42,855 nucleotides of DNA from an uncultured bacterium (lineage in GTDB: Bacteria > Bacillota > Clostridia > Oscillospirales > Acutalibacteraceae), in the NCBI GenBank assembly GCA_949293385.1, contig CASFDQ010000005.1, positions 1 through 42,855 of the forward strand, written 5' to 3'. A model generated the notes under the pieces. It saw nothing but the letters and a program-made list of their open reading frames with translations. It ran no database searches and was not told the DNA's origin. This document shows, in pieces, positions 1 to 10,614 of this stretch; the stretch's first letter is position 1; the number at the start of each line of letters is the position of its first letter. Both the position numbers and the translations under genes were made by a program.

Positions 1-27
1 CATAAGAGATGGGAAGTCGCCGGCGCC

Positions 28-78
28 GATGTTGGATTTCTCCGTTCGGGCTTCGCCCTCTCTCCGCAATCCAACATC
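28..78. repeat. Long inverted repeat upstream of the ilvC promoter
   Basis: GATGTTGGATT (28-38) is exactly complementary to AATCCAACATC (68-78). A smaller hairpin, GGGC-TTC-GCCC, lies in the loop (48-58). No T-run follows on either strand, so this is not a textbook intrinsic terminator. It may end the transcript of a gene left of the window, or be a dispersed intergenic repeat. No coding sequence was recognised in bases 1-118. Confidence 0.6.
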
Positions 79-118
79 ATTCTACGCTAATCGTTACTTT
101 TCTGTGAATTATTGCAGG

Positions 119-1196
<1,078 letters not shown>

Positions 1197-1220
1197 TAAA
1201 TTAGGGCCAAGGGCCAAGGG

Positions 1221-1264
1221 CTCGGGGCCGAGGATCCTTACGGGGCAAATGCCCCGTAAGGATC
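1221..1264. repeat. Two adjacent GC-rich hairpins between ilvC and ilvD
   Basis: CTCG-GGGC-CGAG (1221-1232) is followed directly by a perfect 14-bp stem, GATCCTTACGGGGC (1233-1246) with GCCCCGTAAGGATC (1251-1264), around the loop AAAT. Two GGGCCAA copies precede them (1204-1217). The base after the large stem on the + strand is A-rich rather than T-rich, so it does not look like a normal terminator. A role in ilvC mRNA 3' protection or partial termination is inference. Confidence 0.6.
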
Positions 1265-1271
1265 AAAAAGG

Positions 1272-1312
1272 AATATAAAAGAAAAATAAAAGCTTTATTT
1301 TTGTTTTATATT
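1272..1312. repeat. AT-rich 41-nt palindrome upstream of ilvD
   Basis: AATATAAAA-G-AAAAATAAA (1272-1290) pairs with TTTATTTTT-G-TTTTATATT (1294-1312). There is one G/G mismatch and a 3-nt AGC loop, giving 18 paired positions. It is almost entirely A/T and lies just before the ilvD ribosome-binding site (GGAGG, 1325-1329). As RNA it could act as a weak terminator or occlude the ilvD start region; as DNA it could be a protein-binding palindrome. Function unknown. Confidence 0.6.
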
Positions 1313-1335
1313 TCTCTAAAATTTGGAGGTAAATT

Positions 1336-3000
1336 ATGAGAAGTGACATTATGAAAACAGGCCCCGAAAGAGCTCCTCAGCGCTCTCTCTTAAAGGCCGC
1401 AGGATATTCCGATAACGAGATAAGAAAACCCCTTATCGGCGTAGTAAACTCCTTTAACGAGATCGTTCCCGGTCACGTTCATCTGGAACGTATCTCCCGT
1501 GCCGTTAAGGATGGAGTTCTTGCCGCAGGCGGTACTCCCATGGAGTTTAATACCGTTGCGGTTTGCGACGGACTCGCTATGGGACACGAGGGTATGAAGT
1601 ATTCTCTCGTTACACGTGAGATAATTGCCGACAGTGTCGAATGTATGGTAAAAGCTCATGCCCTTGACGGACTTGTTTTTATCCCCAACTGCGATAAAAT
1701 TGTTCCCGGTATGCTTATGGCGGCCTGCCGTCTTAATATTCCCGCGATCTTCGTTTCGGGCGGTCCTATGCTTTCGGTTTGTGAGTTTAACGGTAGAGCT
1801 ATGGACTTAAACTCGGTTTTTGAAGCGGTCGGAGCTTATAAAAACGGCACCATAAACGACGATGAGCTTGCCTTTGTTGAAGGTAACGCCTGCCCCGGTT
1901 GCGGCTCCTGCTCGGGAATGTTTACCGCAAACTCGATGAACTGTCTCTGCGAGGCTCTCGGTATTGCCCTAAAGGGTAACGGCACGATTCCCGCCGTTCA
2001 CGGTGCACGTCAGCGTCTTGCCAAGGCCGCAGGCGAACAGGTTATGGAGCTCGTTAAAAATGATATTAAGCCCCTCGACATTATCAACGAGAAGGCTCTC
2101 CGCAACGCCCTTACCGTCGATATGGCCCTCGGTTGCTCGACCAACTCGGCCCTTCACCTTGCCGCTATCGCCCACGAAGCTCATATCGATTTCGATCTTC
2201 ATATGATAAATGAGATCAGCGAAAAGACCCCCAACCTTTGCCACCTTGCCCCTGCAGGACATCATCATATGCAGGATTTAGAGGCCGCAGGCGGAGTATA
2301 CGCCGTTATGGGCGAGCTTGCATTCGCAGGCTATCTCGAAACCGACAATATGACCGTAACGGGTAAAACCGTTGCCGAAAACATAAAGGGTTGCCGCTCC
2401 CTTAATACCGAGGTTGCGAAAACCGTTGCCGAACCTTACACAAAGACCGGCGGACTTGCCGTATTATACGGAAACCTTGCTCCGAATGGCTCTATCGTTA
2501 AGCGTAGCGCGGTTGCTCCCGAAATGCTTAGTCATACAGGCCCTGCTCGTGTCTTCGACAGCGAGGAAGAGGCCATTAAGGTCATTTACGAGGGTGGAAT
2601 CAAGTCGGGCGACGTTGTCGTTATCCGCTACGAAGGCCCTGCAGGCGGCCCCGGAATGAGAGAAATGCTTTCTCCGACCTCTGCTATCGCAGGAATGGGT
2701 CTCGATAAAGAGGTCGCCCTTATAACCGACGGACGCTTCTCGGGCGCTACCCGCGGTGCCGCTATCGGTCATACCTCTCCCGAGGCGGTTGACGGCGGTC
2801 CTATCGCCTATGTCAGAGACGGCGACCTTATTACCGTCGATATTCCGAACTACTCGGTATCGGTCAATATTTCCGACGAGGAAATGGAAAAACGCAAAAA
2901 AGAAACTACCCTTAAAATTAAAACTAATCTTACCGGCTACTTAAAGAAATACGCAAAAATGGTAAGCTCTGCCGATAAAGGCGCAATAATTGACATTTAA
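1336..3000 (+). CDS. ilvD: Dihydroxy-acid dehydratase
   Basis: 554 residues, full length. It dehydrates 2,3-dihydroxy-isovalerate and the isoleucine analogue to 2-oxo acids. Conserved iron-sulfur and active-site segments are present: [10 protein letters not shown] (Cys119) and [19 protein letters not shown] (Cys186, Cys189, Cys192). The N-terminal segment reads VPGHVHL, as in Escherichia coli IlvD, rather than the PCN form with an extra cysteine. That fits an oxygen-sensitive [4Fe-4S] enzyme in an anaerobe, though cluster type cannot be proven from this. The ATG follows TTGGAGG with a 6-nt spacer. leuA follows within 12 bp, so the two are co-transcribed. Confidence 0.97.
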   Translation: MRSDIMKTGPERAPQRSLLKAAGYSDNEIRKPLIGVVNSFNEIVPGHVHLERISRAVKDGVLAAGGTPMEFNTVAVCDGLAMGHEGMKYSLVTREIIADSVECMVKAHALDGLVFIPNCDKIVPGMLMAACRLNIPAIFVSGGPMLSVCEFNGRAMDLNSVFEAVGAYKNGTINDDELAFVEGNACPGCGSCSGMFTANSMNCLCEALGIALKGNGTIPAVHGARQRLAKAAGEQVMELVKNDIKPLDIINEKALRNALTVDMALGCSTNSALHLAAIAHEAHIDFDLHMINEISEKTPNLCHLAPAGHHHMQDLEAAGGVYAVMGELAFAGYLETDNMTVTGKTVAENIKGCRSLNTEVAKTVAEPYTKTGGLAVLYGNLAPNGSIVKRSAVAPEMLSHTGPARVFDSEEEAIKVIYEGGIKSGDVVVIRYEGPAGGPGMREMLSPTSAIAGMGLDKEVALITDGRFSGATRGAAIGHTSPEAVDGGPIAYVRDGDLITVDIPNYSVSVNISDEEMEKRKKETTLKIKTNLTGYLKKYAKMVSSADKGAIIDI

Positions 3001-3012
3001 CAGGTGAAATTT

Positions 3013-4512
3013 ATGAGTAGAATTAAAATTTTCGATACTACCCTTCGCGACGGTGAGCAGTCACCCGGCTGCAGTATGAATCTTGCCGAAAAGCTTCAGG
3101 TGGCTTCTCAGCTTGAGCGTCTCGGCGTAGATATAATCGAGGCAGGCTTTGCTATCTCCTCTCCCGGAGATTTCGAGTCGGTCAAGAGCATCGCAGAGCT
3201 TGTTAAAAACTGCTCCGTTGCCTCCCTTTCCCGAGCTTTAGAAAAGGATATCGACTGCGCTTGGGATGCAGTTAAGCACGCTGCCGACCCTCGTATTCAT
3301 ACCTTTATCGCAACCTCTCCCGTTCATATGGAGTATAAGCTCAAAATGACCCCCGAGCAGGTTATCGAGCGCACCTCCGCTATGGTAAAGCACGCCGCTA
3401 AATATACCTCGAATATTGAATTCTCCTGCGAGGACGCAATGCGCTCCGATCCCGATTTCCTCGTTCGAGTCTGCGATGCCGCGATAAAGAGCGGCGCTAA
3501 GGTGCTCAATATTCCCGATACCGTCGGCTACACTACACCGGGCGAAATGCGCGCAATGATCGAATATCTTGTGAGGAACGTCCCCGACAGCGATAAGGTA
3601 GAGTTCTCGGTTCACTGTCATAACGACCTCGGTATGGCGGTTGCCAACGCTTTAGGCGGAGTTCTCGGCGGAGCGCTTCAGGTCGAATGTACCGTTAACG
3701 GTCTCGGTGAGCGTGCAGGTAACACTTCTCTCGAAGAGGTCGTAATGGCAATGCATACCCGTCCCGACCTCTACGGCGAGCTTCCGAGGATCGACACTAA
3801 GCAGATCTACCGTACAAGTAAGCTTGTTTACAACATTATCGGTCAGTCCGCCCCCAACAATAAGCCCATCGTCGGCGCAAATGCCTTTGCTCACGAGTCG
3901 GGAATTCATCAGCACGGCGTTCTTGCCAACAAGTCTACCTATGAAATTATGACCCCCGAATCGGTCGGTATTCAGACCAATCAGATGGTTCTCGGCAAGC
4001 ATTCGGGCAAGCACGCCTTCTCCGAGCGTCTTAAGGAGCTTGGATACGAGCTTACCGACGATCAGATCATTGATGCGTTCGGAAAGTTTAAAGAGCTTTG
4101 CGATAAGAAAAAGACGGTCACCGACGGCGATATCGAAGCCTTGGTATCGAATACCGAGGTGGTCGACGGAAAGTATAAGCTTGTTTCCTTCGACGTTAAA
4201 ACTATGGGCAAGGTCGGCGTCTGCTCCTCTATCTGCCTTAAGCAGGAAGACGAATTCTTCGAGGAAAAGAGCCTTGGCGACGGTGCTATCGACGCTCTTT
4301 ATGCCGCTATCGATAAGATCGTTATGCCCCCCGAGCACGTTCTCGACAAGTTTAACATAAGCGCCGTTTCTGAAGGTAAGGATACCCTCGGTGAGGTTAC
4401 CTTAAAGCTTAACTGCGAGGGTAAGACCTATTCGGGACGCGGCCTTTCAACCGATATTATTGAAGCGGGCATTATGGCTTATCTTAACGCCATCAATAAA
4501 CTTATGCAGTAA
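3013..4512 (+). CDS. leuA: 2-Isopropylmalate synthase
   Basis: 499 residues. It condenses acetyl-CoA with 2-oxoisovalerate, the committed step of leucine synthesis. The N-terminal TIM barrel carries [13 protein letters not shown], the HCHNDLGMA metal-binding histidines, [13 protein letters not shown] and HESGIHQHG. The C-terminal part (roughly residue 370 onward) is the LeuA dimerisation and allosteric domain, so leucine feedback is expected. I place the start at ATG 3013, preceded by AGGTGA. An in-frame GTG at 3004 would sit inside that ribosome-binding site. The gene starts 12 bp after ilvD and ends 14 bp before leuC. Confidence 0.96.
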   Translation: MSRIKIFDTTLRDGEQSPGCSMNLAEKLQVASQLERLGVDIIEAGFAISSPGDFESVKSIAELVKNCSVASLSRALEKDIDCAWDAVKHAADPRIHTFIATSPVHMEYKLKMTPEQVIERTSAMVKHAAKYTSNIEFSCEDAMRSDPDFLVRVCDAAIKSGAKVLNIPDTVGYTTPGEMRAMIEYLVRNVPDSDKVEFSVHCHNDLGMAVANALGGVLGGALQVECTVNGLGERAGNTSLEEVVMAMHTRPDLYGELPRIDTKQIYRTSKLVYNIIGQSAPNNKPIVGANAFAHESGIHQHGVLANKSTYEIMTPESVGIQTNQMVLGKHSGKHAFSERLKELGYELTDDQIIDAFGKFKELCDKKKTVTDGDIEALVSNTEVVDGKYKLVSFDVKTMGKVGVCSSICLKQEDEFFEEKSLGDGAIDALYAAIDKIVMPPEHVLDKFNISAVSEGKDTLGEVTLKLNCEGKTYSGRGLSTDIIEAGIMAYLNAINKLMQ

Positions 4513-4526
4513 AGGAGAAATTCTTT

Positions 4527-5789
4527 ATGGGAATGACAATGACACAAAAGGTTTTAGCGGCCCACTGCGGAGCTGAAACCGTCGAGGCAGGGGAGCTTAT
4601 CCTCGCAAACCTCGACCTTGTTTTAGGCAACGATATAACCTCTCCCGTTGCCATAGCCGAGTATAATAAGCTTGGCGTCGAAAAGGTCTTCGACAATAAA
4701 AAGGTAACGATGGTTATGGATCATTTTGCCCCAAATAAGGACATTAAAGCCGCTGAGCAGTGCAAAATGTGCAGAAGCTTCTGCGGCGCGCAGGAGATCG
4801 AGCATTTCTACGACGTCGGTCAGATGGGAATAGAGCACGCACTTCTTCCCGAAAAGGGACTCGTCGTCTCGGGTGACGTGGTGATCGGTGCCGACTCGCA
4901 TACCTGTACCTACGGCGCCCTCGGTGCCTTCTCAACCGGTGTCGGTTCTACCGATATGGCCTGCGGAATGGCAACCGGCAAGGCTTGGTTCAAGGTTCCT
5001 TCCGCAATTAAATTCACCCTCAAGGGCAAGCTCAATAAATACGTTTCGGGTAAGGACGTTATCCTTCATATAATCGGACTTATCGGCGTTGACGGAGCCC
5101 TTTACCGCTCTATGGAGTTTACGGGTGAGGGCGTACATAGCCTTTCTATGGCCGATAGACTCTGTATGGCAAATATGGCTATCGAAGCCGGCGCCAAGAA
5201 CGGAATTTTCGAGGTCGACGAGGAGACCCTCAAATACGTCGCTGAGCATTCTGCAAGAAGACCTACCGTATTTAAGGCCGACGAGGATGCCGTTTACGAC
5301 GAGGAATACGTAATCGACCTTTCCGAGGTAAAATCCACCGTATCTTATCCTCATCTTCCCGAGAATACTCACCCGGCAAGCGAATCGGGCGATATTAAGA
5401 TAGATCAGGTCGTTATCGGCTCCTGCACCAACGGCCGCCTTGAGGATCTTCAGGCCGCAGCAGAGATCATGAAGGGTAAAAAGGTTGCCGAAAACGTTCG
5501 ATGTATCGTTATCCCCGCTACTCAGAAGGTCTATCTCGACGCTATGGAGCAGGGACTTCTGAGGATATTTGTCGAAGCAGGCGCCGCCGTTTCCACGCCG
5601 ACCTGCGGACCCTGTCTCGGCGGTCATATGGGAATTCTTGCCGCAGGAGAAAGAGCCGTCGCTACAACTAACCGTAACTTCGTCGGCCGTATGGGTCACG
5701 TCGATTCCGAGATATACCTCGCATCTCCCGAGGTAGCGGCCGCCAGTGCCGTTACGGGAAGAATTACCGATCCTAAGGAGGTAATGTAA
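4527..5789 (+). CDS. leuC: 3-Isopropylmalate dehydratase, large subunit
   Basis: 420 residues, the length of the archaeal/clostridial LeuC type. With LeuD it isomerises 2-isopropylmalate to 3-isopropylmalate using a [4Fe-4S] cluster. The cluster cysteines are in [12 protein letters not shown] and in [23 protein letters not shown] is the usual aconitase-family active-site stretch. The ATG follows AAAGGAGAAA. The last codons of leuC contain the AAGGAGGT that serves leuD, which begins one base after the stop, so the two subunits are tightly coupled. Confidence 0.97.
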   Translation: MGMTMTQKVLAAHCGAETVEAGELILANLDLVLGNDITSPVAIAEYNKLGVEKVFDNKKVTMVMDHFAPNKDIKAAEQCKMCRSFCGAQEIEHFYDVGQMGIEHALLPEKGLVVSGDVVIGADSHTCTYGALGAFSTGVGSTDMACGMATGKAWFKVPSAIKFTLKGKLNKYVSGKDVILHIIGLIGVDGALYRSMEFTGEGVHSLSMADRLCMANMAIEAGAKNGIFEVDEETLKYVAEHSARRPTVFKADEDAVYDEEYVIDLSEVKSTVSYPHLPENTHPASESGDIKIDQVVIGSCTNGRLEDLQAAAEIMKGKKVAENVRCIVIPATQKVYLDAMEQGLLRIFVEAGAAVSTPTCGPCLGGHMGILAAGERAVATTNRNFVGRMGHVDSEIYLASPEVAAASAVTGRITDPKEVM

Positions 5790-5790
5790 A

Positions 5791-6285
5791 ATGATATTTA
5801 ACGGAAACGCAATTAAATACGGCGACAACGTTGATACCGACGTTATAATCCCCGCCCGTTACCTTAATACTATCGATAAAAAAGAACTGGCCTCTCACTG
5901 TATGGAGGATCTGGATAAAACCTTTATTAACCGCGTAAAAGCAGGGGATATAATGGTCGCGGGTAACAACTTCGGTTGCGGCTCCTCCCGTGAGCACGCC
6001 CCCATCGCCATTAAAGAAAGCGGAATTTCTCTTGTTATCGCAAACAGCTTTGCAAGAATATTTTACCGTAACTCCATCAACATCGGTCTCGCAATTTTAG
6101 AGTGTCCCGAAGCCGTTGCGGGAATTTCCGAGGGCGATACCGTCGAAGCCGATCTGGATAACGGCATTATCTATAACCGAACCACGGGTGCCGAGTTTAA
6201 AACAAAGCCCTTCCCCGAATTCGTTCAGAAGATAATAACTGCAGGCGGACTCGTAGAATCCATCAAGCAGGGAATAATAAAGTAG
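5791..6285 (+). CDS. leuD: 3-Isopropylmalate dehydratase, small subunit
   Basis: 164 residues, the short LeuD form that pairs with the 420-residue LeuC type. It forms the swivel domain of the isomerase. The diagnostic substrate-recognition loop is [16 protein letters not shown] (about residues 55-70). The AAGGAGGT ribosome-binding site lies inside the end of leuC, indicating coupled translation and a balanced subunit ratio. Confidence 0.97.
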   Translation: MIFNGNAIKYGDNVDTDVIIPARYLNTIDKKELASHCMEDLDKTFINRVKAGDIMVAGNNFGCGSSREHAPIAIKESGISLVIANSFARIFYRNSINIGLAILECPEAVAGISEGDTVEADLDNGIIYNRTTGAEFKTKPFPEFVQKIITAGGLVESIKQGIIK

Positions 6286-6294
6286 GTAATAAGT

Positions 6295-7368
6295 ATGAAT
6301 TATAATATTGGTTTACTTAAGGGCGACGGAATCGGCCCCGAGATCGTCTCCGCCGCCGTAAAGGTTCTCCGAAAGGTCGGCAAAAAATACGGCCACACCT
6401 TTAACTTTACCGAATACCTTATCGGCGGAATCGCTATCGATACGGTAGGGGAAGGTCTCCCCAAAGAAACGGTAGAGGGCTGCCTCGCTTCGGACAGCGT
6501 ATTGCTGGGTGCGGTAGGCGGTCCCAAGTGGGATACTCTCCCCGGCGATAAGCGCCCCGAAAAGGCTCTGCTCGGCATACGTGCCGCAATGGAGCTTTAC
6601 ACCAATCTCCGTCCCGCAAAGCTTTATCCCGCTTTAAAGGACGCGTCTCCTCTTCGAACCGACATCGTGGCTAAAGGCTTCGATATTATGATGGTCCGTG
6701 AGCTTACGGGCGGGATCTACTTCGGTGAAAGAGGCCGCCGCGAGGGCAAATACGGCCCCGAGGCCTACGACACCGAGGCCTACAGCGTAATGGAGATCGA
6801 GCGTATTGCAAAGGTCGCTTTTGAGACCGCTATGAAGCGCAATAAGCGAGTTATAAGCGTTGATAAAGCAAATGTGCTTGAGTCCTCTAGACTTTGGCGC
6901 GAAACGGTGCATAGAATCGCCAAGGACTACCCCGAGGTCGAGTGTACCGATATGCTTGTGGACAACACCGCAATGCAGCTCGTCCGTAACCCCGGTCAGT
7001 TCGACGTCGTCGTAACCTCAAATATGTTCGGCGATATCCTCTCGGACGAGGCATCGCAGATAACCGGCTCTATCGGAATGTTGGCTTCGGCCTCCCTCGG
7101 AGACACCACCCGCGGTCTTTACGAGCCTATCCACGGCTCCGCCCCCGATATTGCGGGGCAGAATAAGGCAAACCCCATTGCCACCATCCTTTCTGCCGCA
7201 ATGATGCTCCGCTATTCCTTCAGCCTTACGGAAGAAGCCGACTGCATTGAAGAGGCGGTAAATAAGGTTCTCGATAAGGGCTACCGTACCGCAGACCTTG
7301 CGATGGGTCAGGACATCCCCGTCCTTTCCTGCACCGAGGTCACCGAAAAGATACTCGAAGAAATTTAA
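6295..7368 (+). CDS. leuB: 3-Isopropylmalate dehydrogenase
   Basis: 357 residues. It oxidises and decarboxylates 3-isopropylmalate to 2-oxoisocaproate with NAD. Typical features: GDGIGPEI near the N-terminus, the substrate-binding [14 protein letters not shown] segment, the Lys/Asp metal-site segment ([12 protein letters not shown] and [13 protein letters not shown]), and the NAD-binding loop [18 protein letters not shown]. The start ATG lies 9 bp after leuD with a poor AGTAGGT ribosome-binding site, so it may rely on translational coupling. Confidence 0.97.
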   Translation: MNYNIGLLKGDGIGPEIVSAAVKVLRKVGKKYGHTFNFTEYLIGGIAIDTVGEGLPKETVEGCLASDSVLLGAVGGPKWDTLPGDKRPEKALLGIRAAMELYTNLRPAKLYPALKDASPLRTDIVAKGFDIMMVRELTGGIYFGERGRREGKYGPEAYDTEAYSVMEIERIAKVAFETAMKRNKRVISVDKANVLESSRLWRETVHRIAKDYPEVECTDMLVDNTAMQLVRNPGQFDVVVTSNMFGDILSDEASQITGSIGMLASASLGDTTRGLYEPIHGSAPDIAGQNKANPIATILSAAMMLRYSFSLTEEADCIEEAVNKVLDKGYRTADLAMGQDIPVLSCTEVTEKILEEI

Positions 7369-7377
7369 ATCAAATTT

Positions 7378-7411
7378 AACCTACGGCCATCTGATGGACG
7401 ACCGCAAGGTT
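7378..7411 (+). other. Possible stem-loop just before the ilvE ribosome-binding site
   Basis: AACCT (7378-7382) can pair with AGGTT (7407-7411). Inside it CGG pairs with CCG, and CCAT-CTG-ATGG forms a small inner hairpin. The structure is imperfect and abuts GGAGG (7413-7417), so it might tune ilvE translation. Weak evidence. Confidence 0.25.
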
Positions 7412-7425
7412 TGGAGGTTAAAATT

Positions 7426-8502
7426 ATGCTAGATATTAAAATCACAAGAACAACTACCCCTAAGGCTAAACCCGAAAAGGGCGCACCCTTAGGCTTCGGT
7501 AAGATCTTTACCGACCATATGTTTGTAATGGACTATACCGAAGGTTTAGGTTGGCACGACCCGAGAGTCGTACCCTTCCATAACCTTTCGATCTCTCCCG
7601 CTTGTATGGTATTCCATTACGGTCAGGAAATGTTCGAAGGTCTTAAGGCCTATGTCGGCGTCGACGGAAAAATCTATATGTTCCGCCCCGATATGAACGC
7701 TAAGCGTACTAATAAGACCAACCGGCGTCTCTGTATCCCCGAGCTTCCCGAAGAGGACTTTGTTCAGGCCATTCAGGCGGTCGTAACGGTCGATAAGGAC
7801 TGGATCCCCGCCGACCCCGGCACCTCTCTCTACATCCGTCCCTTCATAATCGCAACCGACGAATATCTCGGAGTTAAACCCTCCGATACCTATAAGTTTA
7901 TGGTCATCCTTTCTCCCTCGGGCGCCTATTATGCAAGCGGAATCAACCCCGTTGGTATCTGGATCGAGGATGAGTACGTTCGTGCCGTTAAGGGCGGAAT
8001 GGGTTTTGCAAAAACGGGCGGCAACTATGCCTGTTCCCTTGCGGGTCAGGTCAAGGCCCACGACGACGGCTATTCTCAGGTGCTTTGGCTCGACGGAGTT
8101 GAGAGAAAGTATATCGAAGAAGTCGGCGCTATGAACATCTTCTTTAAGATCGACGGAAAGATCGTTACTCCCGAGCTCTCCGGCTCCATCCTCCCCGGCG
8201 TTACCCGCGACTCGGTAATAAATCTTTGCAAGTCCTGGGGGATGGAGGTTGAGGAGAGAAGAATCTCCATCGACGAGGTTGCCGAGGCACATAAAAACGG
8301 CAAGCTTGAGGAGGTCTTCGGTACGGGTACTGCCGCCGTTATCTCTCCCGTAGGTAAGCTTCGCTGGAAGGATGACGTAATGGTCATCAACAATGATAAA
8401 ATAGGCGAAGTCAGTCAGAAGATATACGATACCGTTACCGGTATTCAGCTTGGAAAGCTCGAGGATAAATTCGGCTGGCGATTCCTCGTTTGCGAAAAAT
8501 AG
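7426..8502 (+). CDS. ilvE: Branched-chain amino acid aminotransferase
   Basis: 358 residues. A fold-type IV PLP enzyme making leucine, isoleucine and valine from their 2-oxo acids with glutamate. The length and sequence match the longer group II branch. The Schiff-base lysine is Lys196 in GMGFAKTGGNYACS. YIEEVGAMNIFF and the C-terminal GTGTAAVISPVG phosphate loop are also typical. I chose ATG 7426 because GGAGG lies at 7413-7417. An upstream in-frame TTG at 7411 would overlap that site. It closes the chain that begins with ilvC. Confidence 0.96.
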   Translation: MLDIKITRTTTPKAKPEKGAPLGFGKIFTDHMFVMDYTEGLGWHDPRVVPFHNLSISPACMVFHYGQEMFEGLKAYVGVDGKIYMFRPDMNAKRTNKTNRRLCIPELPEEDFVQAIQAVVTVDKDWIPADPGTSLYIRPFIIATDEYLGVKPSDTYKFMVILSPSGAYYASGINPVGIWIEDEYVRAVKGGMGFAKTGGNYACSLAGQVKAHDDGYSQVLWLDGVERKYIEEVGAMNIFFKIDGKIVTPELSGSILPGVTRDSVINLCKSWGMEVEERRISIDEVAEAHKNGKLEEVFGTGTAAVISPVGKLRWKDDVMVINNDKIGEVSQKIYDTVTGIQLGKLEDKFGWRFLVCEK

Positions 8503-8522
8503 TTCTTTTGAGGTGACAGATT

Positions 8523-9350
8523 ATGATGTGGTATATGCGTTTTTCCGAGTTTAAAACCAAGGCGGTAACCTTCTCTTACGATGACGGTGTTGTTCAGGAC
8601 AGAAGGCTTGCGGGAATTTTCGATAAGTACGGTATGAAGGCTACCTTCAATATAAACGGTGCTTTTTTGGGGGATTCTCGTACGGGAGATCTTGGCGAAG
8701 ACCGATCCCGCCTCTCGGTGGAGGAGGGTATGGAGGCCTATAAAAACCACGAGATCGCCCTTCATTCCTATACGCATCCCTTTATGGAGCAAATTCCTCA
8801 CGACACAATGGCTTTCGAAATCGTAAAGGACCGCGAATGTCTGGAGTCTGCCTTTGGAAGAATAATCAAGGGTATGGCCTATCCTATGGGAACGACCTCC
8901 GACGAGGTTGTCGAGGTGTTAAAGGCTTGCGGAGTTGTATATTCCCGCACCACCGTGCAAACCGAGCGCTTCGGTCTTCCCACCGACTGGCTGCGTCTCC
9001 CTTCAACCTGCCATCATAACAATAAAAGAGTTTTTGAGCTTATCGACGCTTTTATTGAAAAAGACGTTTACAGAAGCCCCGAGCTTTTCTATATATGGGG
9101 TCACTCCTACGAGTTCGACCGCAATGATAACTGGGACAGAATAGAAGATATCTGCAAAAAACTTAGCGGCAAGGAAAACGTTTGGTACGCTACCAATATG
9201 GAAATCTATGAGTATATAGAAGCGTATAAAAGGTTAAAAACGTCGGCAGACGGGAAGATTTTTTATAATCCGACAAACACCACTCTCTATTTCTGCGATC
9301 AGAATTTAAAGCAATACGTGATTGCTCCGGGAGAGACAATTAAAATCTAA
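8523..9350 (+). CDS. Polysaccharide deacetylase (CE4)-family protein, apparently cytoplasmic
   Basis: 275 residues with a NodB/CE4-like fold. The metal and catalytic motifs are visible: TFSYDDG (Asp20, Asp21) and HSYTHPF (His81, His85), followed by a later YPMGTTSDEV segment. This family hydrolyses N- or O-acetyl groups or related amide bonds on sugars. There is no signal peptide or membrane anchor, so cell-wall chitin or peptidoglycan is an unlikely substrate. The gene starts 20 bp after ilvE with a good GAGGTGA site, so it is transcribed with the leucine genes, but no link to amino acid synthesis is apparent. Substrate unknown. Confidence 0.8.
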   Translation: MMWYMRFSEFKTKAVTFSYDDGVVQDRRLAGIFDKYGMKATFNINGAFLGDSRTGDLGEDRSRLSVEEGMEAYKNHEIALHSYTHPFMEQIPHDTMAFEIVKDRECLESAFGRIIKGMAYPMGTTSDEVVEVLKACGVVYSRTTVQTERFGLPTDWLRLPSTCHHNNKRVFELIDAFIEKDVYRSPELFYIWGHSYEFDRNDNWDRIEDICKKLSGKENVWYATNMEIYEYIEAYKRLKTSADGKIFYNPTNTTLYFCDQNLKQYVIAPGETIKI

Positions 9351-9357
9351 TTTTTTA

Positions 9358-9384
9358 CCCTGCTCCGTAAAAAACGGGGCAGGG
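9358..9384 (+). terminator. Likely terminator of the ilv-leu operon
   Basis: CCCTGCTCCGT (9358-9368) and ACGGGGCAGGG (9374-9384) form an 11-bp stem with one G-U pair around AAAAA. The T-tract after it is poor (AATTGTTGCGTTTT), so termination may be incomplete. It lies 8 bp after the deacetylase stop. Confidence 0.55.
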
Positions 9385-9437
9385 AATTGTTGCGTTTTAG
9401 AGACCGTTAAAAAACTTAAAAAATCCTAAAATTTCTT

Positions 9438-9473
9438 TAGCACACTACTTGACTAAAGCAAAAAAGTGTGCTA
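9438..9473 (+). promoter_or_regulatory. Inverted repeat spanning the his promoter (candidate operator)
   Basis: TAGCACACT (9438-9446) and AGTGTGCTA (9465-9473) are perfect 9-bp inverted repeats separated by 18 bp. The left arm is just upstream of the -35 box and the right arm runs into the -10 box. A repressor bound there would block RNA polymerase. The regulator is not identified; the TrpR-like HisR (YerC) of Firmicutes is a candidate by known biology only. Confidence 0.6.
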
Positions 9474-9477
9474 TACT
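9449..9477 (+). promoter_or_regulatory. Promoter of the histidine operon
   Basis: TTGACT (9449-9454), 17 bp, TATACT (9472-9477): a strong sigma-A match. The predicted start near 9484 leaves about 30 nt to the hisZ ATG at 9514, too short for a T-box or histidine leader peptide. Control is therefore probably at initiation, through the overlapping inverted repeat. Confidence 0.8.
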
Positions 9478-9513
9478 ACCTTATATCCAAAAAACCCCGA
9501 AAGGAAGGCTAAT

Positions 9514-10614
9514 ATGCCACAGAATTTAGTGCTCAGCTTTGAAGAAAAAACTTCTATGAAGCTTGCCGAGCTTTTCGCCAGCTACGGCTACAAAAAATAC
9601 AAAATGAGCAAGTTTGAAGAATACGATCTTTATATCGAAAATAAAAGCTTTCTAAAAAGCGAAAACGTTATTGCCTTTAACGATCCTACGGGAAAGCTTT
9701 TGGCCCTAAAGCCTGACGTAACCCTTTCAATTGCCAAAAATACCGCCGATAACGAAACCGAGCCCCGTAAGCTTTTCTATAGTGAAAACGTTTACAGAGT
9801 TTCGGGCAATATGCACGAGTTTAAAGAAATTCCGCAGCTCGGTCTTGAATATATCGGAGAGGTTGATACATATTCTCTTTGCGAGGTGCTTATCGTCGCA
9901 AAGCAGAGCCTTGCAATTATTAGCGACTCCTACGTCCTCGACATCTCTCATATGGGTCTGCTTATCGGACTCTTGGAGTATGCCGGACTTTCCTACGAGG
10001 TACGTGACGAGATAACGACCCTTATCGGCACTAAAAACAGTCACGAGATACGCCGCGTTTTAAGCTCGCGCGGAGTTGATACCGACCTTACCGAAAAGAT
10101 AGTTACCCTTTCGACCCTCTACGGCAGTATCGACAAAATAATCCCCCTTGCCGAAAAGCTAATAGTCAACGAAACTACGAGGGCTGCTGTTGAGGAGCTT
10201 AAAACTGTTTGCAACATACTTAAAATCAGCGGTCAGGCCGATAATATCAATATTGATTTCTCGGTCGTAAGCGACATAAGCTATTATAACGGAATTACCT
10301 TCAGAGGCTATATCGAAAAGGTCCCCGGAAGTATTCTTTCGGGCGGCCGCTACGATAACCTTCTTAAAAAGCTCGGTAAAAATTCGGGAGCCGTAGGCTT
10401 TGCCGTATATATGGACCTGCTTTCTTATCTTGATAGGGACAACGGCCGCTATGATGCCGACGTTCTCCTTATTTATAATGAAAACACCTCTGCCGAAAAG
10501 GTCTTTGAGGCCGCCGCCGAGCTGAGAGAAAAGGGCGAACGGGTCTTCGCCTCCACCACCGAGTGCAAAAATATCAAGTATAAGCGTCTTGTAAAGATAG
10601 GGGAGGGTATATAA
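9514..10614 (+). CDS. hisZ: ATP phosphoribosyltransferase regulatory subunit
   Basis: 366 residues. A catalytically inactive paralogue of histidyl-tRNA synthetase that forms a complex with short-form HisG and gives it activity and histidine feedback control. The class II synthetase core is visible (LLALKPDVTLSIAKN, the EIPQLGLEYIG segment, and SGGRYDNLLKKLG near the end). The long anticodon-binding domain is reduced. I chose ATG 9514 because AAGGAAGG lies at 9501-9508. An upstream in-frame GTG at 9466 falls inside the promoter. The stop overlaps the hisG start (TAATG). Confidence 0.93.
   Translation: MPQNLVLSFEEKTSMKLAELFASYGYKKYKMSKFEEYDLYIENKSFLKSENVIAFNDPTGKLLALKPDVTLSIAKNTADNETEPRKLFYSENVYRVSGNMHEFKEIPQLGLEYIGEVDTYSLCEVLIVAKQSLAIISDSYVLDISHMGLLIGLLEYAGLSYEVRDEITTLIGTKNSHEIRRVLSSRGVDTDLTEKIVTLSTLYGSIDKIIPLAEKLIVNETTRAAVEELKTVCNILKISGQADNINIDFSVVSDISYYNGITFRGYIEKVPGSILSGGRYDNLLKKLGKNSGAVGFAVYMDLLSYLDRDNGRYDADVLLIYNENTSAEKVFEAAAELREKGERVFASTTECKNIKYKRLVKIGEGI

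Noticed and set aside
1294..1322. Separate promoter for ilvD (TAAAAT at 1317-1322)
   Set aside because: The -35 match is poor and the -10 box almost touches the ribosome-binding site, leaving no leader.
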